Positions 33,597 through 45,289 of a stretch of DNA of 64,000 bases are shown piece by piece. The translations under genes and the position numbers were made by a program. This stretch comes from Heloderma charlesbogerti (taxonomy: Eukaryota > Chordata > Lepidosauria > Squamata > Helodermatidae). The DNA lies in contig JANEZZ010001949.1 of the NCBI GenBank assembly GCA_026122225.1, positions 682,001-746,000 of the forward strand. Reading direction: 5' to 3'. The notes under the pieces were generated by a model that saw only the letters and a program-made list of their open reading frames with translations, was not told the origin of the DNA and did no database searches. Each line of letters starts with the position of its first letter. The first letter of the stretch is position 1.

Positions 33597-33866
33597 CTTT
33601 TATCCTGTGATTGAGATTGCTCCTTTATGGAAGTTTGCAGGCTCTTTACATGATGCTGTGATCATTCAAGGCATCTCCTACACTAAATGCCCTTTGAAGG
33701 AAGAGGAGCAAGATCAATGAAAGATAATGGAAAGGTCTGATATGGGGAGAAGGAGGGGGAAAGTGGTGGGGGAAAAGGAAGCACGTGAAAAAGGGAGTCA
33801 TTGTGATCCTGCATTTAAAATGGAAGCAGAAAGCCCCCTTTTAAATGCAGCATTTTAGGCTGGTGT
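33597..33866 (+). repeat. Dispersed ~350-bp repeat family, copy B
   Basis: Matches 37294-37642 but lacks about 100 bp of the middle: 'aaatgccctttgaaggaaga' replaces it. It ends 'tttaggctggtgtgga', where the BovB copy begins. Confidence 0.7.
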
Positions 33867-34915
33867 GGATCATAACAAATCATGGCAAGTTCTTGGTGGT
33901 ATGGGGATACTAAGTCATCTTGTCTGCCTCCTGAGGAATCTGTATAATGACCAAGTAGCAATGGTAAGAACAGACAATGGAACAACGGACTGGTTTAAGA
34001 TTGGGAAAGGAGTACGGCAGGGCTGTATACTCTCACCCTACCTATTCAACCTCTATGCAGAACACGTCATGCGACGTGCTGGGCTTGATGAATCCAAGGC
34101 TGGAGTTAAAATCTCTGGAAGAAACATTAACAATCTCAGATATGCAGATGATACCACTTTGATGGCTGAAAGCGAGGAGGAGCTGAGGAACCTCATGATG
34201 AAGGTGAAAGAAGAAAGTGCAAAAGCTGGGTTGCAGTTAAACCTCAAAAAAACCAAGATTATGGCAACCAGCTTGATTGATAACTGGCAAATAGAGGGAG
34301 AAACCGTGGAGGCAGTGACAGACTTTGTCTTTCTAGGTGCAAAGATTACTGCAGATGCTGACTGCAGCCAGGAAATCAGAAGACGTTTACTTCTTGGGAG
34401 GAGAGCAATGACAAATCTTGATAAATGTGAGAGCAGAGACATCACACTGACAACAAAGGTCCACATAGTTAAAGCAATGGTATTCCCCGTAGTAACCTAT
34501 GGCTGCGAGAGCTGGACTATAAGGAAGGCTGAGCGAAGGAAGATAGATGCTTTTGAACTGTGGTGCTGGAGGAAAATTCTGAGAGTGCCTTGGACTGCAA
34601 GAAGATCAAACCAGTCCATACTCCAGGAAATGAAGTCAGACTGCTCACTTGAGGGAATGATATTAAAGGCAAAACTGAAGTACTTTGGCCACATCATGAG
34701 AAGACAGGATACCCTGGAGAAGATGCTGATGCTAGGGAAAGTGGAAGGCAAGGAAGAGGGGCCGACCAAGGGCAAGATGGATGGATGATATTCTGGAGGT
34801 GACAGACTCGACCTTGGAGGAACTGGGGGTGGTGACAGCCAACAGGAAGCTCTGGCGTGGGTTGGTCCATGAAGTCACGAAGAGTCAGAAGCGACTGACC
34901 AAATAAGCAACAAAG
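33867..34915 (+). pseudogene. BovB/RTE LINE, 5'-truncated RT copy (subfamily 1)
   Basis: Retrotransposon reverse transcriptase. The 307-codon frame (33865-34788) starts within the RT domain at 'DHNK' and shows 'GVRQGCILSPYLFNLYAE', the 'RYADDTTLMAES' active site, 'TYGCESWTIRKAERRKIDAF' and 'RVPWTARRSNQS'. A frameshift or stop near 34786 cuts off the last ~40 codons. The 3' end 'cacgaagagtcagaagcgac' is shared with 26338-26700. Members of this family are known to have moved horizontally between squamates and ruminants. Confidence 0.92.
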
Positions 34916-34921
34916 AGATGC

Positions 34922-35008
34922 CCATTTCCCTGCCAGCATGGCTGGCTGGCGAATGCTGGGAGTTGTAGAGCTTTTTTCTGTCTAAACATGCATAGGATTG
35001 CACTCTAA
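34922..35008. repeat. Half of the 'gtctaaacatgcatagga' palindromic unit
   Basis: 'gcgaatgctgggagttgtag' and 'ttttctgtctaaacatgcat' are the right arm. A left arm is at 33540-33600. Complete units are at 24345-24485, 47185-47335 and 52875-52993. Confidence 0.7.
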
Positions 35009-35009
35009 A

Positions 35010-35463
35010 AAACCTTAATAACTTTTGAACTGCGGCTCAAAATGTCCAATCAAAATTTCCAACCAATAAAAGGCACACTGCCTTGACAAACCGAAATAAC
35101 ATACATTAGTAGATTTCAGCAAAATTTGAAAGAAATATATGATTTGTCGAGCTGCAGTTTGGAGTAAATGGGAAAATGTGTCAATTTTCAGCACTTTTTA
35201 ACTTGCTGTAACTGTGGCAATTTGTATCAGATCAGTTTGAAACTTTGCACAATTGTAGACCTCAACAGATAGATCATGGACGCCAAGATTCAAGTTATTA
35301 ATTCAACAGGTGTCATTTTTATAAGCAGTAGAATGTTGAGGCTTATAATGGTGGAACCTTTTTTTTATTTTTTGCGAGTCACCTTATCTAACAGGGAAAT
35401 AGAAATAAAAATAGTTTGAAACAGTTTATTATGGTGTATAGAAATTGTTGTTGTGTAGTTGCA
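35010..35463. other. Unassigned A/T-rich block between two BovB copies
   Basis: No frame and no family recognised. The sequence looks non-coding and single-copy within the window. Confidence 0.45.
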
Positions 35464-35548
35464 TTAAAGTGCTGCACTCAATATTAAATGTTAAGTAATA
35501 TTAAAGTGCTGCACTCAATATTAAATGTTAAAGTGCTGCACTCAATAT
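35464..35548 (+). repeat. Three tandem copies of the BovB 5' junction
   Basis: 'aaagtgctgcactcaatat' occurs three times with 'taaatgtt' linkers. Only the last copy continues into the element. Confidence 0.9.
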
Positions 35549-36985
35549 GCCAACAAATCTGGAACATTCAACAGTGGCCACAAGACTGGAAAAGGTCAGG
35601 TTACATTCCAATTCCAAAGAAGGGCAATGCCAAAGAGTGTTCAAACTATTGTACAATTGCGCTCATTTCACATGCCAGCAAGGTGATGCTCAAAATCATA
35701 CAAGCTAGGCTTCAGCAGTATGCGAACCGAGAACTACTGGAAGTACAAGCCGGGTTTCGAAGAGGCAGAGGAACTAGAGATCAAATCGCCAACGTTCGCT
35801 GGATCATGGAGAAAGCAAGAGAATTCCAGAAAAACATCTCTTTCTGCTTCATTAACTACGCTAAAGCCTTTGATTGTGTGGATCACAACAAACTGTGGCA
35901 AATTCTTAAAGAGATGGGAGTACCAGACCACCTTACCTGTCTCCTGAGAAACCTGTACGAGGGTCAAGAAGCAACAGTAAGAACCAGACATGGAACAACC
36001 GAGTGGTTCAAAATTGGGAAAGGAGTACGACAAGGCTGCATATTGTCACCCTGCTTATTTAACTGATATGCAGAGTACATCATGAGAAACGCCGGGTTGG
36101 ATGAATCACAGGTCGGAATTAAGATTGCCGGGAGAATTATCAACAACCTCCGATATGCAGACGATACCACCCTAATGGCAGAAAGTGAAGAGGATCTCAA
36201 GAGCCTCTTGTTGAGGGTGAAAGAGGAGAGTGAAAAAGCTGGTTTGAAACTCAGCATTAAAAAAACTAAGATCATGGCATCTGGCCCCATCACTTCCTGG
36301 CATATAGAAGGGGATATATATATATTCCATATAGAAATGGAAGCAGTGACAGGGGAAGAAATGGAAGCAGTGACAGATTTTACTTTCTTGGGCTCCAAGA
36401 TCACTGCAGACAGTGACTGTAGCCATGAAATTAAAAGATGCTTGCTCCTTGGGAGGAAAGCTATGGCAAACCTAGACAGCATAGTAAGAAGCAGAGACAT
36501 CACCTTGCCAACAAAGGTCCATCTAATCAAAGCTATGGTTTTCCCAGTAGCAATGTATGGCTGTGAGAGCTGGACTATAGGGAAGGCTGAGCGCTGAAGA
36601 ATTGATGCTTTCGAACTGTGGTGCTGGAGAAGACTCTTACGAGTCCCCTGGACTGCAAGGAGGTCAAATCAGTCCATCCTAAAGGAAATCAACCCTGAGT
36701 GCTCATTGGAAGGACAGATACTGAAGCTGAAGCTCAAATATTTTGGCCACCTAATGCGAAGAGAAAACTCTCTGGAAAAGACCCTGATGCTGGGAAAGAC
36801 TGAAGGCAAAGGAGAAGGGGACGACAGAGGATGAGATGGCTAGATAGCATCACCGATACAATGAATATGAACTTGAGCGCACTCCAGAAGAGAGCGCAGG
36901 ACAGGAAGGCCTGACATGCTATGGTCCATGGGGTCACGAAGAGTCGGACACGACTAAACGACTGAACAACAACAACAAGTTGCGC
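35530..36985 (+). pseudogene. BovB/RTE LINE RT copy (subfamily 2)
   Basis: The RT region runs from 'KVLHSICQQIWN' through 'AGFRRGRGTRDQIANVRW', 'FCFINYAKAFDCVDHNKLW', 'GKGVRQGCILSPCLFN' and 'RYADDTTLMAES' to 'MYGCESWTIGKAER'. Breaks: a TGA at 36064-36066, a 76-bp low-complexity and duplicated stretch at 36301-36376, and a stop at 36595. The 3' end is 'cacgaagagtcggacacgac' with an 'aacaacaacaa' tail. Compared with 33867-34915 it keeps more of the 5' RT region and has a different 3' terminus, so it is another subfamily. Confidence 0.92.
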
Positions 36986-37293
36986 CATGGTTCTTTTCAG
37001 GAGTTGTGAACTTGTACTTTAAAGATTTTTAAAGATGTCTTTTCTATTGTCTTTTCTAGTTTCCCTTGACAAAGAGACAAGACATACTTTTCCTGCCTTC
37101 CTGGTCGCATATCAAAGGAACATGGGGATTTGGGGCTCCCCTGACACACCCTCAACAACAACACCTCTGGAATGCCTTGTTTTCAGCTCCATCGCTCACA
37201 GAGCACCTCCCCCACACACATGAGGTTATCCTCATCTCTCTTTCTCAGTTGTCTTCCCCAGTGTCAAAATTTTTAGGGCTTCATCACACAGAA

Positions 37294-37642
37294 CTTCTAT
37301 CCTGCAATTGAGATTGCTCCTTCATGGAAGTTTGTGGGTTCTTTACATGACGCCATGATCGTTCAAGGCGTCTCCTGCAGTAAATGCCCTTTGTTCCATT
37401 TTTAAATAGATCATAGATAATAAGCTATCAAATTACCCGGTTGTGTTCCGCTTCAGTTTCCTCCATGAAAAGACTTAAAGAGGGGCAAGAAGAGGAGTGA
37501 AATCAATGAAAGATCATGGAAGACTCCAATACGGGGAGAAGGGGGTGAATGCATGTAAGGGGAGTAAGTGGTGATCTGCATTTAAAATGGAAGCAGAAAG
37601 ATGCATTTTAAATGCAGAATTTTAGGCTGGTGTAGAAATGCC
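37294..37642 (+). repeat. Dispersed ~350-bp repeat family, copy C
   Basis: Longest copy, with 'gattgctccttcatggaagt', 'tagataataagctatcaaat' and 'atttaaaatggaagcagaaa'. Non-coding. Confidence 0.75.
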
Positions 37643-37725
37643 CTTATTATACTCTCCTTGAGGGCATGGACCTGTCTTTTTGGGCAAGTGAATTTTTGTG
37701 AAGTGCCACATATAAAGGCATCAAA

Positions 37726-37782
37726 AGATCTGTGTTGGATCAGACCAAAAGCCTATCTAATCCAGCATTCTGTTCTCAAACA
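37726..37782 (-). mobile_element. CR1/L3 3' terminal fragment
   Basis: 'ttggatcagaccaaaagcct' and 'atccagcattctgttctcaa' are the inverse of the family's 3' end. Confidence 0.75.
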
Positions 37783-38505
37783 GAAGCCTATGTTTACATA
37801 TAAAAAATATGAAATCCAGCATACTGGTTTAGCCTACACTGCAGGGCTAGAAGCCACTTTTCTTTCTTTCACTATTTTCCTTCGAAAACCACCAACTTAC
37901 AGTGCTGGCAGTATTATATTTTTAATTATTTAACATCTTGAATGGATAGTTTATGCAGGTTGAGCAGCAGTACCTCTTTAAAAGTTTCATGATTTGGTAT
38001 TTTATACCTCTGGCAATAATTCTGCATTAATTGCAAAGAACATTTTGTCCCTTGAGAATTATGAATCAAAACATGGCGTTTCTTTTTTACAATTGACAGA
38101 TATTGAACTTTCGATTAACTTGACATCATTTAGCTGACAGGATGGTGAGCATCCCATTTTATTCCACAAATGTGGATTTTTATTGCCATGTGTCAGAGAA
38201 ACTGAACTGCCTTTTCCCCCACCCCATAAACTGAGGGCAATCTATCTTCCTATATAGGATATCACCATGGTAACCTTAGCAGTATCCCTAGGATGACCTA
38301 ATAACATTAATTGAGTCCTTTGAGGAGAGAAATGTCTTCTCTAGGACCTTTGATTTTTACAGTTACCTACTCTTCTCTTAACAATAGCCAAAATACTATG
38401 TGTTTTTGCACTCAGGAGTGATTTATAGTCTAGGTACATTGATGTGAAGTTGTGCAGATAAATGAATTTAGGTTGTAATATACCCACTTACCTTGGGATA
38501 ATTCC
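37783..38505. other. Unassigned A/T-rich sequence
   Basis: No gene or family recognised. Confidence 0.4.
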
Positions 38506-38569
38506 ATTGCATTAAGCGGAGCATATGTCTGAGCAGACATGTATATGATTGCACTGTTACTTTAGTACA

Positions 38570-38690
38570 GCCTTCACCAACCTTGCACTTCTAATCCCAT
38601 CATCCCAGCCAGTATGATGATTGCTACTTGAGGTTGATGGGAGTTGTAGTCTATCACCTCTGGAAGGTGCCAGGTTCAGGAAAGCTAGTA
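38570..38690. mobile_element. Fold-back MITE copy, diverged
   Basis: 'cagccttcaccaaccttgca' and 'ggaaggtgccaggttcagga' are the ends, with 'gatgggagttgtagtc' inside. Confidence 0.75.
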
Positions 38691-38909
38691 TAAGTGGTCT
38701 GTCAGCTACTTTCCAGGTCTTATAGCAGCACAGTGCTACTTGAGAAAAACTGTGCTAGTGGGAATGTAATAATATGAATTCCATGGGACTTACTTCTGAA
38801 TAGGCCTGTGTAGTAAAGGGTGGGCAGAAGGTGGATCAGGATCTACTGGTAGATCACTGGATGATTTGCAGTAGATCAGCCAGGGTTTCGATCTCCCTAT
38901 TTCAGGCTT

Positions 38910-39925
38910 CTCCAACATGATATGTATGCTCGAAGAGGGCACAGTTGACCAAGAGCACTCCACGTGGCAACATTTTGTTACAGGTTCCACTTGTAAAACC
39001 ACATCTACGTTTCTTCATGTTTTGTGCTTCTTAAGGCAGACATTTACTTAAGCACCATTTTCTTCCGGCTACCAGATGTTAGGGAGAAAAATAAAACTGG
39101 GGCTGGTGATTTCCATTGGACTCCCCCCACCCTTTTCTTTTTAAAGGTTCTTCAAAGCATCTGCAGGAACAACAGTGGCCCTTTGGTCTACTCCAGCTAG
39201 GCAGTTCTTATATTCTCTAATCATGCCAAAAAAAGGAACCGCTTCAGCAACAACACTGCTCAAAGGTACAAAGGATTTTTCACAAGCCAATCAAGGTGCA
39301 TTCCATGCATTTGTGCTACAGTCATAATGGGACAGTGTGAGCCGAGTATGTTGCTCGTTACAAGTATCGAATGTCATTTATAACTTACAAGATGATTGCT
39401 CTAGGGACCTGTTCCTACAATCCCGGAAGTAAAAGCATTCACTTATCCCACTCTTCCCTCCCTTTCTCCTCAGATATCAGTTCCAGATGCCAGACAGAGC
39501 ACAGTGTCAAAGAAGCTGCCATCCCTCAAAGTAATACCCACAGAACTGCCTTGTGTGAATCCTAAAAGGATTGGTTCTTTTTCTTTGCTTTTTGAAGCTG
39601 ACAATATTTGTCTGGAGCAATAAATGTCACTCGTGGTGTCAGCAGAAATGCAAAGCTGCATCTGCTTCTCCATTTAGTTCTTCAGTTAGGACACAACTAA
39701 ACATCACAAGACGTTGCTGCCAAAAACAATGTCCCCATGTCAACTTCTTCCCCTGTAATGTGTGGCAAAAATATCTTACCCCATGATTTGATGTTGTCAT
39801 GTTGTGCATTTCCCTGCCAGCAGCACCAATCATGTGGAGGATGGGTGTGAAAATGCACATCAGAGGTCCTGTTCCATCTCCCCCACTGCCCCATCTGAGC
39901 TTTGGCAGATGGGGAGGGACAAGAG
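38910..39925. other. Unassigned intergenic sequence
   Basis: No gene recognised. The unit at 38820-38905 just before it repeats 22748-22835. Confidence 0.4.
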
Positions 39926-40470
39926 ATGGGGCCTTTTTAGTCATGGGACCTTTGTTGTGGAATACCCTTCACAGGGAAGCCTGCCTGGCCCCACCATTAC
40001 TATTTACTTTTTGTCAATTGGTGAACACAAGGGGTTGAATCCAGACTTAGTAATGCTTAGAGCCACTGAAATCAATGGGATTTAAATTAGTTATTACTAA
40101 CTTGTCCCATTGATTTTGATGGGTCCTCTAAGCATGATGAGGGCTAGATCCAACCTACAGCTTATTTGACAGGCTTTTGGTGATGGTGTAAACCAGGAGT
40201 TAGCCAACAGTGCCCCTCCAGATATCTTGGACTATAGCACCCATCAGCCCCAGCCAGCATGGATAATGGTCAGGGATTATAGGGGGTTTAGTCCAAAACT
40301 TCTGGGGGGGCACAAGGTTGCTTACCCTTGGTGCAAACTAATAACTACTTATGAATTTGTTAGTGCTGCTGTGGTTTCTGTTGTTGCCCTGTGTGTACAT
40401 ATGTACTATGGATATTTTTAGTCATTTGTTGTTAGCTACCTTAAATTTTCTTGTTTAAAAATGTGATGAT
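39926..40470 (+). mobile_element. L2 LINE 3' fragment with nested repeats
   Basis: 'gggacctttgttgtggaata' and 'aggcctgcctggcccc'-like sequence give the L2 C-terminus, and the UTR resumes at about 40360 ('gctgtggtttctgttgttgc', 'gttagctaccttaaa'). Between them lie a 'cccattgattttgatggg' repeat (40035-40165) and a fold-back MITE (40190-40325). Confidence 0.65.
40190..40325. mobile_element. Fold-back MITE copy
   Basis: 'gtgcccctccagatatcttg' and 'ccaaaacttctggggggg' arms with 'cccatcagccccagccagca' inside. Confidence 0.8.
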
Positions 40471-40939
40471 GGGAGATGGGGCTTCATATGCTACAAAGAG
40501 GGTAGAACTCAACACAGAGATACTGTTTTCAGTTTCATCCCCCTATTTCTCATAATATGGCAGTTCCACTCTTATTTATATTTCCCATGCTAAAACCTGG
40601 GGTAGGTCAATTTAAAAACCATATATAATATGCCCCATTGAAACAAGGTTAACAAAAATGATGCCATTTTCATCTTGGAAATGGCCTTGCTTATCATCTG
40701 AGACAGGGAAGGCTAATTGACAACCTTCGGGGCTAGAGCCTGCCCTTCGGGAAATTGTACATGGCTCCCAACAACCCTATCAAATTTTAATCAAAGCATT
40801 GTAACGAGTTTGCCTGTAGCTTTCACCAGTAGAAAAGAAAAATGTTTCCAAGTTTTAAGAGAAAGAGGTTTTCCACACTGCAATGGTCTTCTGGATTTGT
40901 ATGCAATATGTACATTTACAGTGTGGTTAAAGAGCAGTG

Positions 40940-42906
40940 TCAAGGAAGCTATTAGAAAGCTATTAGTCTTCCTTCAGAAAATGGAAATCTTGCCCAAATG
41001 AAAACAAAAGAGAGAACAAACTTGCACAAAGGAGATGCAAGCAGACAATAAGAGATGCAAAAAAGCATTTTGAGGAGCATATTACGCCAACAGTAAAGAA
41101 TTCTTTAAATATATCAGAAGCAGGAAACCAGCTAGGGAGGCAGTTGGACTGCTGGATGACTCTAAAGTTAAAGGAGAACTAAAGGAGGATAAGGAGATTG
41201 CAGAGAAGCTGAATGAATTCTTTTAATCTGTCTTCACTGCAGAAGATGTAGGACAGATACCTGTGCCTGAACTGATGTTTTCAGGAAGGGAGTCTGAGGA
41301 ACTGAGGCAAATAGTGGTGACAAAAATGAAGTTCTCAACCTTACTGACAAACTGAAAGTTAATAAATCACCAGGCCCAGATGGTATCCATCCTAGAGTTC
41401 TTAAAGAACTCAAATGTGAAATTGCAGAACTTCTAGCAAATATATGTAACATGTCCCTGAGATCAGTCTCTGTACCAGAGGTCTGGAGAATGGTCAATGT
41501 AATGCCAATTTTTAAAAAGGGATCCACAGAGGATCCAGGAAATTACAAGCCAGTTAGTTTAATGTCTGTTCTGGATAAATTGGTTGCGAGCATTATTAAA
41601 GATAAAATTAGTAGGCATATAGAAGGACAAGCCCTACTGATAAAGAGTCAATATGGCTTCCACAAAGGTAAGTCCTGTCTCACTAACCTTTCAGAGTTCT
41701 TTGAGAGTGGACAGGGATGATTCGGTAGACATTATTTACTTGGATTTCCAAAAGGGTTTTGATAAAGCTCTTCACCAAAGACTCCTGAGAAACTTAGCAG
41801 TCATGGATTAAGAGGTGAGGTCCTCTTATGGATCAGTAACTAGCTAAAGAACAGAAAGCAGAGAGTAGGAATAAATGGTAAATTCCTCCAATGGAGGAAT
41901 TTAAGCTGTGGGGTCCCACAGGGATCTGTATTGGGACCAATGCTTTTCAACTTCTTCATAAATGATGTGGAATTAGGAGTGAGCAGTGAGATGCCTAGAT
42001 TTGTTGATGACACCAAATTATTTAGGATGGTTAAAACAAAAAGGGACTGCGAAGAGCTCCAAAAGGATTTCTCCAGATTGGAAGAATGGGCACAAAAATG
42101 GCAAATGCAGTTCAATGTAAGCAAGTGTAGTGCGTTGTGGCAAAAAGATCCCAACTTCACATATATACTGATGGGATCTGAGCTAGTGGTGACTGACCAA
42201 GAAAGAGATCTTGGGGTTGTAGTGGACAGCTCAATGAAAATGTTGACCCGGTATGTGGCAGCTATGAAAAACTCAATTTCCATGTTAGGTATAATTAGAA
42301 AAGGAATTGAAAATAAAACTGCCAATTTCATACTGCCCTTACACAAATCTATGGTGCGACCACACTTAGAATACTGTGGACAGTTCTGGTCACTGCACCT
42401 TAAAGATATTGTAGAGTTGAAAAAAGTGCAGAAAAGGGCAACCAAAATGATCAAGGGGCTGGAGCATCTCCCCTGTGAGAGAAGGTTACAACAGCTGGGA
42501 TTGTTTAGCTTAGAAAAGAGGCGAGTAAGGGGAGACATGATAGAGGTGTACAAAATTATTCATGGTGTGGAGAAAGTGGATAGGGAGACATTTTTCTCCC
42601 TTTCTCATAATACTAGAACCCGGGGGTCATCCCATGAAGCTGATTGGTGGGCCTTTCAGGACAGATAAAAAGAAGTACTTGTTCACACAGCGCATAGTTA
42701 AACTATGGAATTCACTACCACAAGCTGTGGTGGTGGCCTCCAATTTGGATGGCTTTAAAAGGGGGGTAGACAAATTATTGGAGAAGGCTATCAATGGCTA
42801 CTAGTCCTGACAGCTATATGCTACCTCCAGTATAATACTGGCTCCAGAGGCAGTATGCCTATCTACACCAGTTGATGGGAAACATGGCTGGGAGGGTGCT
42901 GTTGCA
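40940..42906 (+). pseudogene. CR1/L3-type LINE, long RT-bearing copy
   Basis: Non-LTR retrotransposon. Encoded blocks in order: 'FKYIRSRKPAREAVGLLDDS' (41.09 kb), 'SPGPDGIHPRV'-like region, 'GNYKPVSLMSVLDKL' (41.55 kb), 'GPMLFNFFINDVELG' (41.93 kb), 'FVDDTKLFRMVKTKRDCEEL' with the F-DD active site, 'RPHLEYCGQFW', 'LFSLEKRRVRGDMIEVYKI' and 'VKLWNSLPQAVV'. Stops and frameshifts occur at least near 41225, 41355, 41720 and 42668. The endonuclease is missing and the 3' end stops short of the terminal 'ttcttatg' repeat. The fragments at 357, 23533 and 5001 belong to the same family. Confidence 0.9.
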
Positions 42907-43184
42907 AAATCAAACTTGACAGATTCATCCATCCCGAGGATAAACTCAAGAATTTCACAGTTATCCTTAGAGGATGTAGCAAGGAGGTGGATTCGTTGTT
43001 CAAAACCATGGCTCGGTTTATATCAGAAAAGAGATGGTTATGCCTCCACTATTATGTGTGCTATGGAAGCCTGCCTCACTCTTTGTGAGCCAGTGATTTA
43101 TATCTGCTCTAGTACAAGCAAGTGTAATTGTATGATGTTGGGTTGGGGAGAAATTTGTTCAGTTCACATTTTTATGTGAATTTG

Positions 43185-43545
43185 TCTAATATCACATGAT
43201 TGAACCACCAGGTGAACCGAAACTCAATTGTCCTTCAAAACTTTCACTTCTCTGAATTTTGCAATGGAGTTCCCAAATCAAAAAAATGTGTGCAAAAATA
43301 TGTATAATAGGGAAAATACCATTGAAATCCATTATATTAGGAAAGATGTATATATTAGGCAAAAATGCATAGAAAAATGTATGCATTGGGAGAACTGTGC
43401 ACAAAAATGCTTATGAATTTTTGTGCTGACTTGGAAAAAAAACAGTTCCCAAGACTGGAGAAATTCGCACAGTTTGAGACATATCGAACATAAAACTGGA
43501 AAAATGAGAAACCAAAACTGAGATTTGTCCCTCACTAGTATGATG
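43185..43545. mobile_element. A/T-rich hAT-like MITE with internal 'aaaaatgcata' repeats
   Basis: Degenerate tandem variants of 'aaaaatgcatagaaaaatgt', closing with 'gagatttgtccctcactag'. Similar to 8255-8625. Confidence 0.5.
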
Positions 43546-43884
43546 TCTAGAGGACTCAGCTGAGAGTATTTGTCATGAAAATTCCAACGGATCGTAACAT
43601 AGTAATAGACATGGTTCCTGACCTATCAGCTAAGGATGTTGTATATACAAAAATTATTTTTAAAAAACATGGGGTAGTTGGACAGATGGGTTATTTGTCC
43701 CAGGTGCAGGGCACACCTTGTAGCAACATCATGGGTAAAGGCAACAGATCAGCTGAGGGATGATGATTGGAGCACAGTGTGAGAAGTGATGACATGATGC
43801 TGGCATTAACACTGGCAAGAGGATGAGGGTCCATGCAGTGAATCTGGATAACAGACTGTTAGGACATATTTAGAAACACTACCA

Positions 43885-44032
43885 TGGGCAGGGATGGGCA
43901 ACTTGTGGCCCTCCAGCTGTTGTTGGCATGCAAACCCCATCATCCTTCATTATTGGCCATGCCGGCTCAGGCTGATGGAAGTTGCCGTCCAACTACATCT
44001 GGAGGACTACAAGTTGCCTACCCCTGACCTAG
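43885..44032. mobile_element. Fold-back MITE copy
   Basis: Ends 'gggatgggcaacttgtggcc' and 'acaagttgcctacccctgac', with 'ccctccagctgttgttgg' and 'actacatctggagga' inside. Confidence 0.85.
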
Positions 44033-45199
44033 GGGTTTTGAGTGAGCATCAGACTTCCAGACAAGGTGAATTAAGTCACACAGGAGAAAACATATATTAG
44101 TCTTTTTTATTATTAAAGTATCAAAACGTAAAACTCAAGAATAGAAAACAAATTGCCTCTACTGCATTATGAAATGTTCAGAAAAAAAAACCCCAGTTAC
44201 ATAATAAATCCATGCAGGTCTCCCATTCAGCAGGTCTCCCAACCAGTTTCAAGGCCAAACAGCCAGTCTTAAAGGGGTTTCCCTGTGCCCTGTATAGCAG
44301 GTGGAAATTCTGCTGCTACCTCCTGTCACTGCAGACAGGTGAGGTTTCAGCCATGGAAATTCTCCCTTCCACAGAGCTGTCAGAGCACAGGGGTCATCGA
44401 GACCAGAGCAAGAACCAGACGTCCTGCATCCAGCCTCTCCGTCCATTGCTACGCTCAAGCAGTGCAAATATATATTGTCTTACCACCTGGAGATACACGC
44501 ACACTCACACACAGTCACACCCAAACACACGCTCAGGAAGCAGCCGCAGCCAAACAAAGATTATCTTTGACAAAATTAGCGGTGCTGTAGTAAACATTTG
44601 GCATGCTAGTTAACAAGTCAGTTTAACGTGAAGCAGCAGCAGCAGCATGACGCCCGCGTCATTTTTAATAGGCTATAGAGAACAGCAATATAAAAGAATC
44701 TCTCAAGGAGAAACATCAGTTCTGTGGTGAGACTTAACAAAGACTGTCTGTATGATACATATAACAGCATCACAGCCCAGTGTTTAATTTTTATTTGTTT
44801 GGGTTGCTTTTGGAAACATTTGAAATACACGGACAAAGCAGGGGGCTTGGATACAGCAGAGGGGCTTTGTAGGTGCTGTATCCGGCTAGTGTTGACAGCC
44901 CCTTATGCCAACAGACGTGGGGTTGGACCCAGAGCAGCCCTTTCACATGAGGAAGGTGCCTTTGGCTCGTGGGAGGCCTGGTCCACAGCTCACCAGTGCA
45001 TTCCAGGAGCAAAGTGAAGCTACGTCCAGCGGCAGTCTTCCACTTGCTGACACCAGCAGGACGACAGCGACTGACTGGGTGGCCAGTTGTGCATCTCCAA
45101 GAAAGAGGGAAGGGATATATCACCAACACCCACAAAAAAAGAGGAGAGAAGATGGCGCAGAATTGCACGCACTACTTTATATGTAACAATGCAAACTTG
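44033..45199. other. Unassigned intergenic sequence
   Basis: No gene supported. A short repeat at 45200-45290 shares 'atttaaatagaa' and 'atacatctccc' with 26715-26750. Confidence 0.45.
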
Positions 45200-45289
45200 G
45201 AAATAATAATGACCGTAATTTAAATAGAAATACGATACATCTCCCCATAGTGCGGATGTCCGTGACACGCTGGCCCTGGTGCTAATTAG

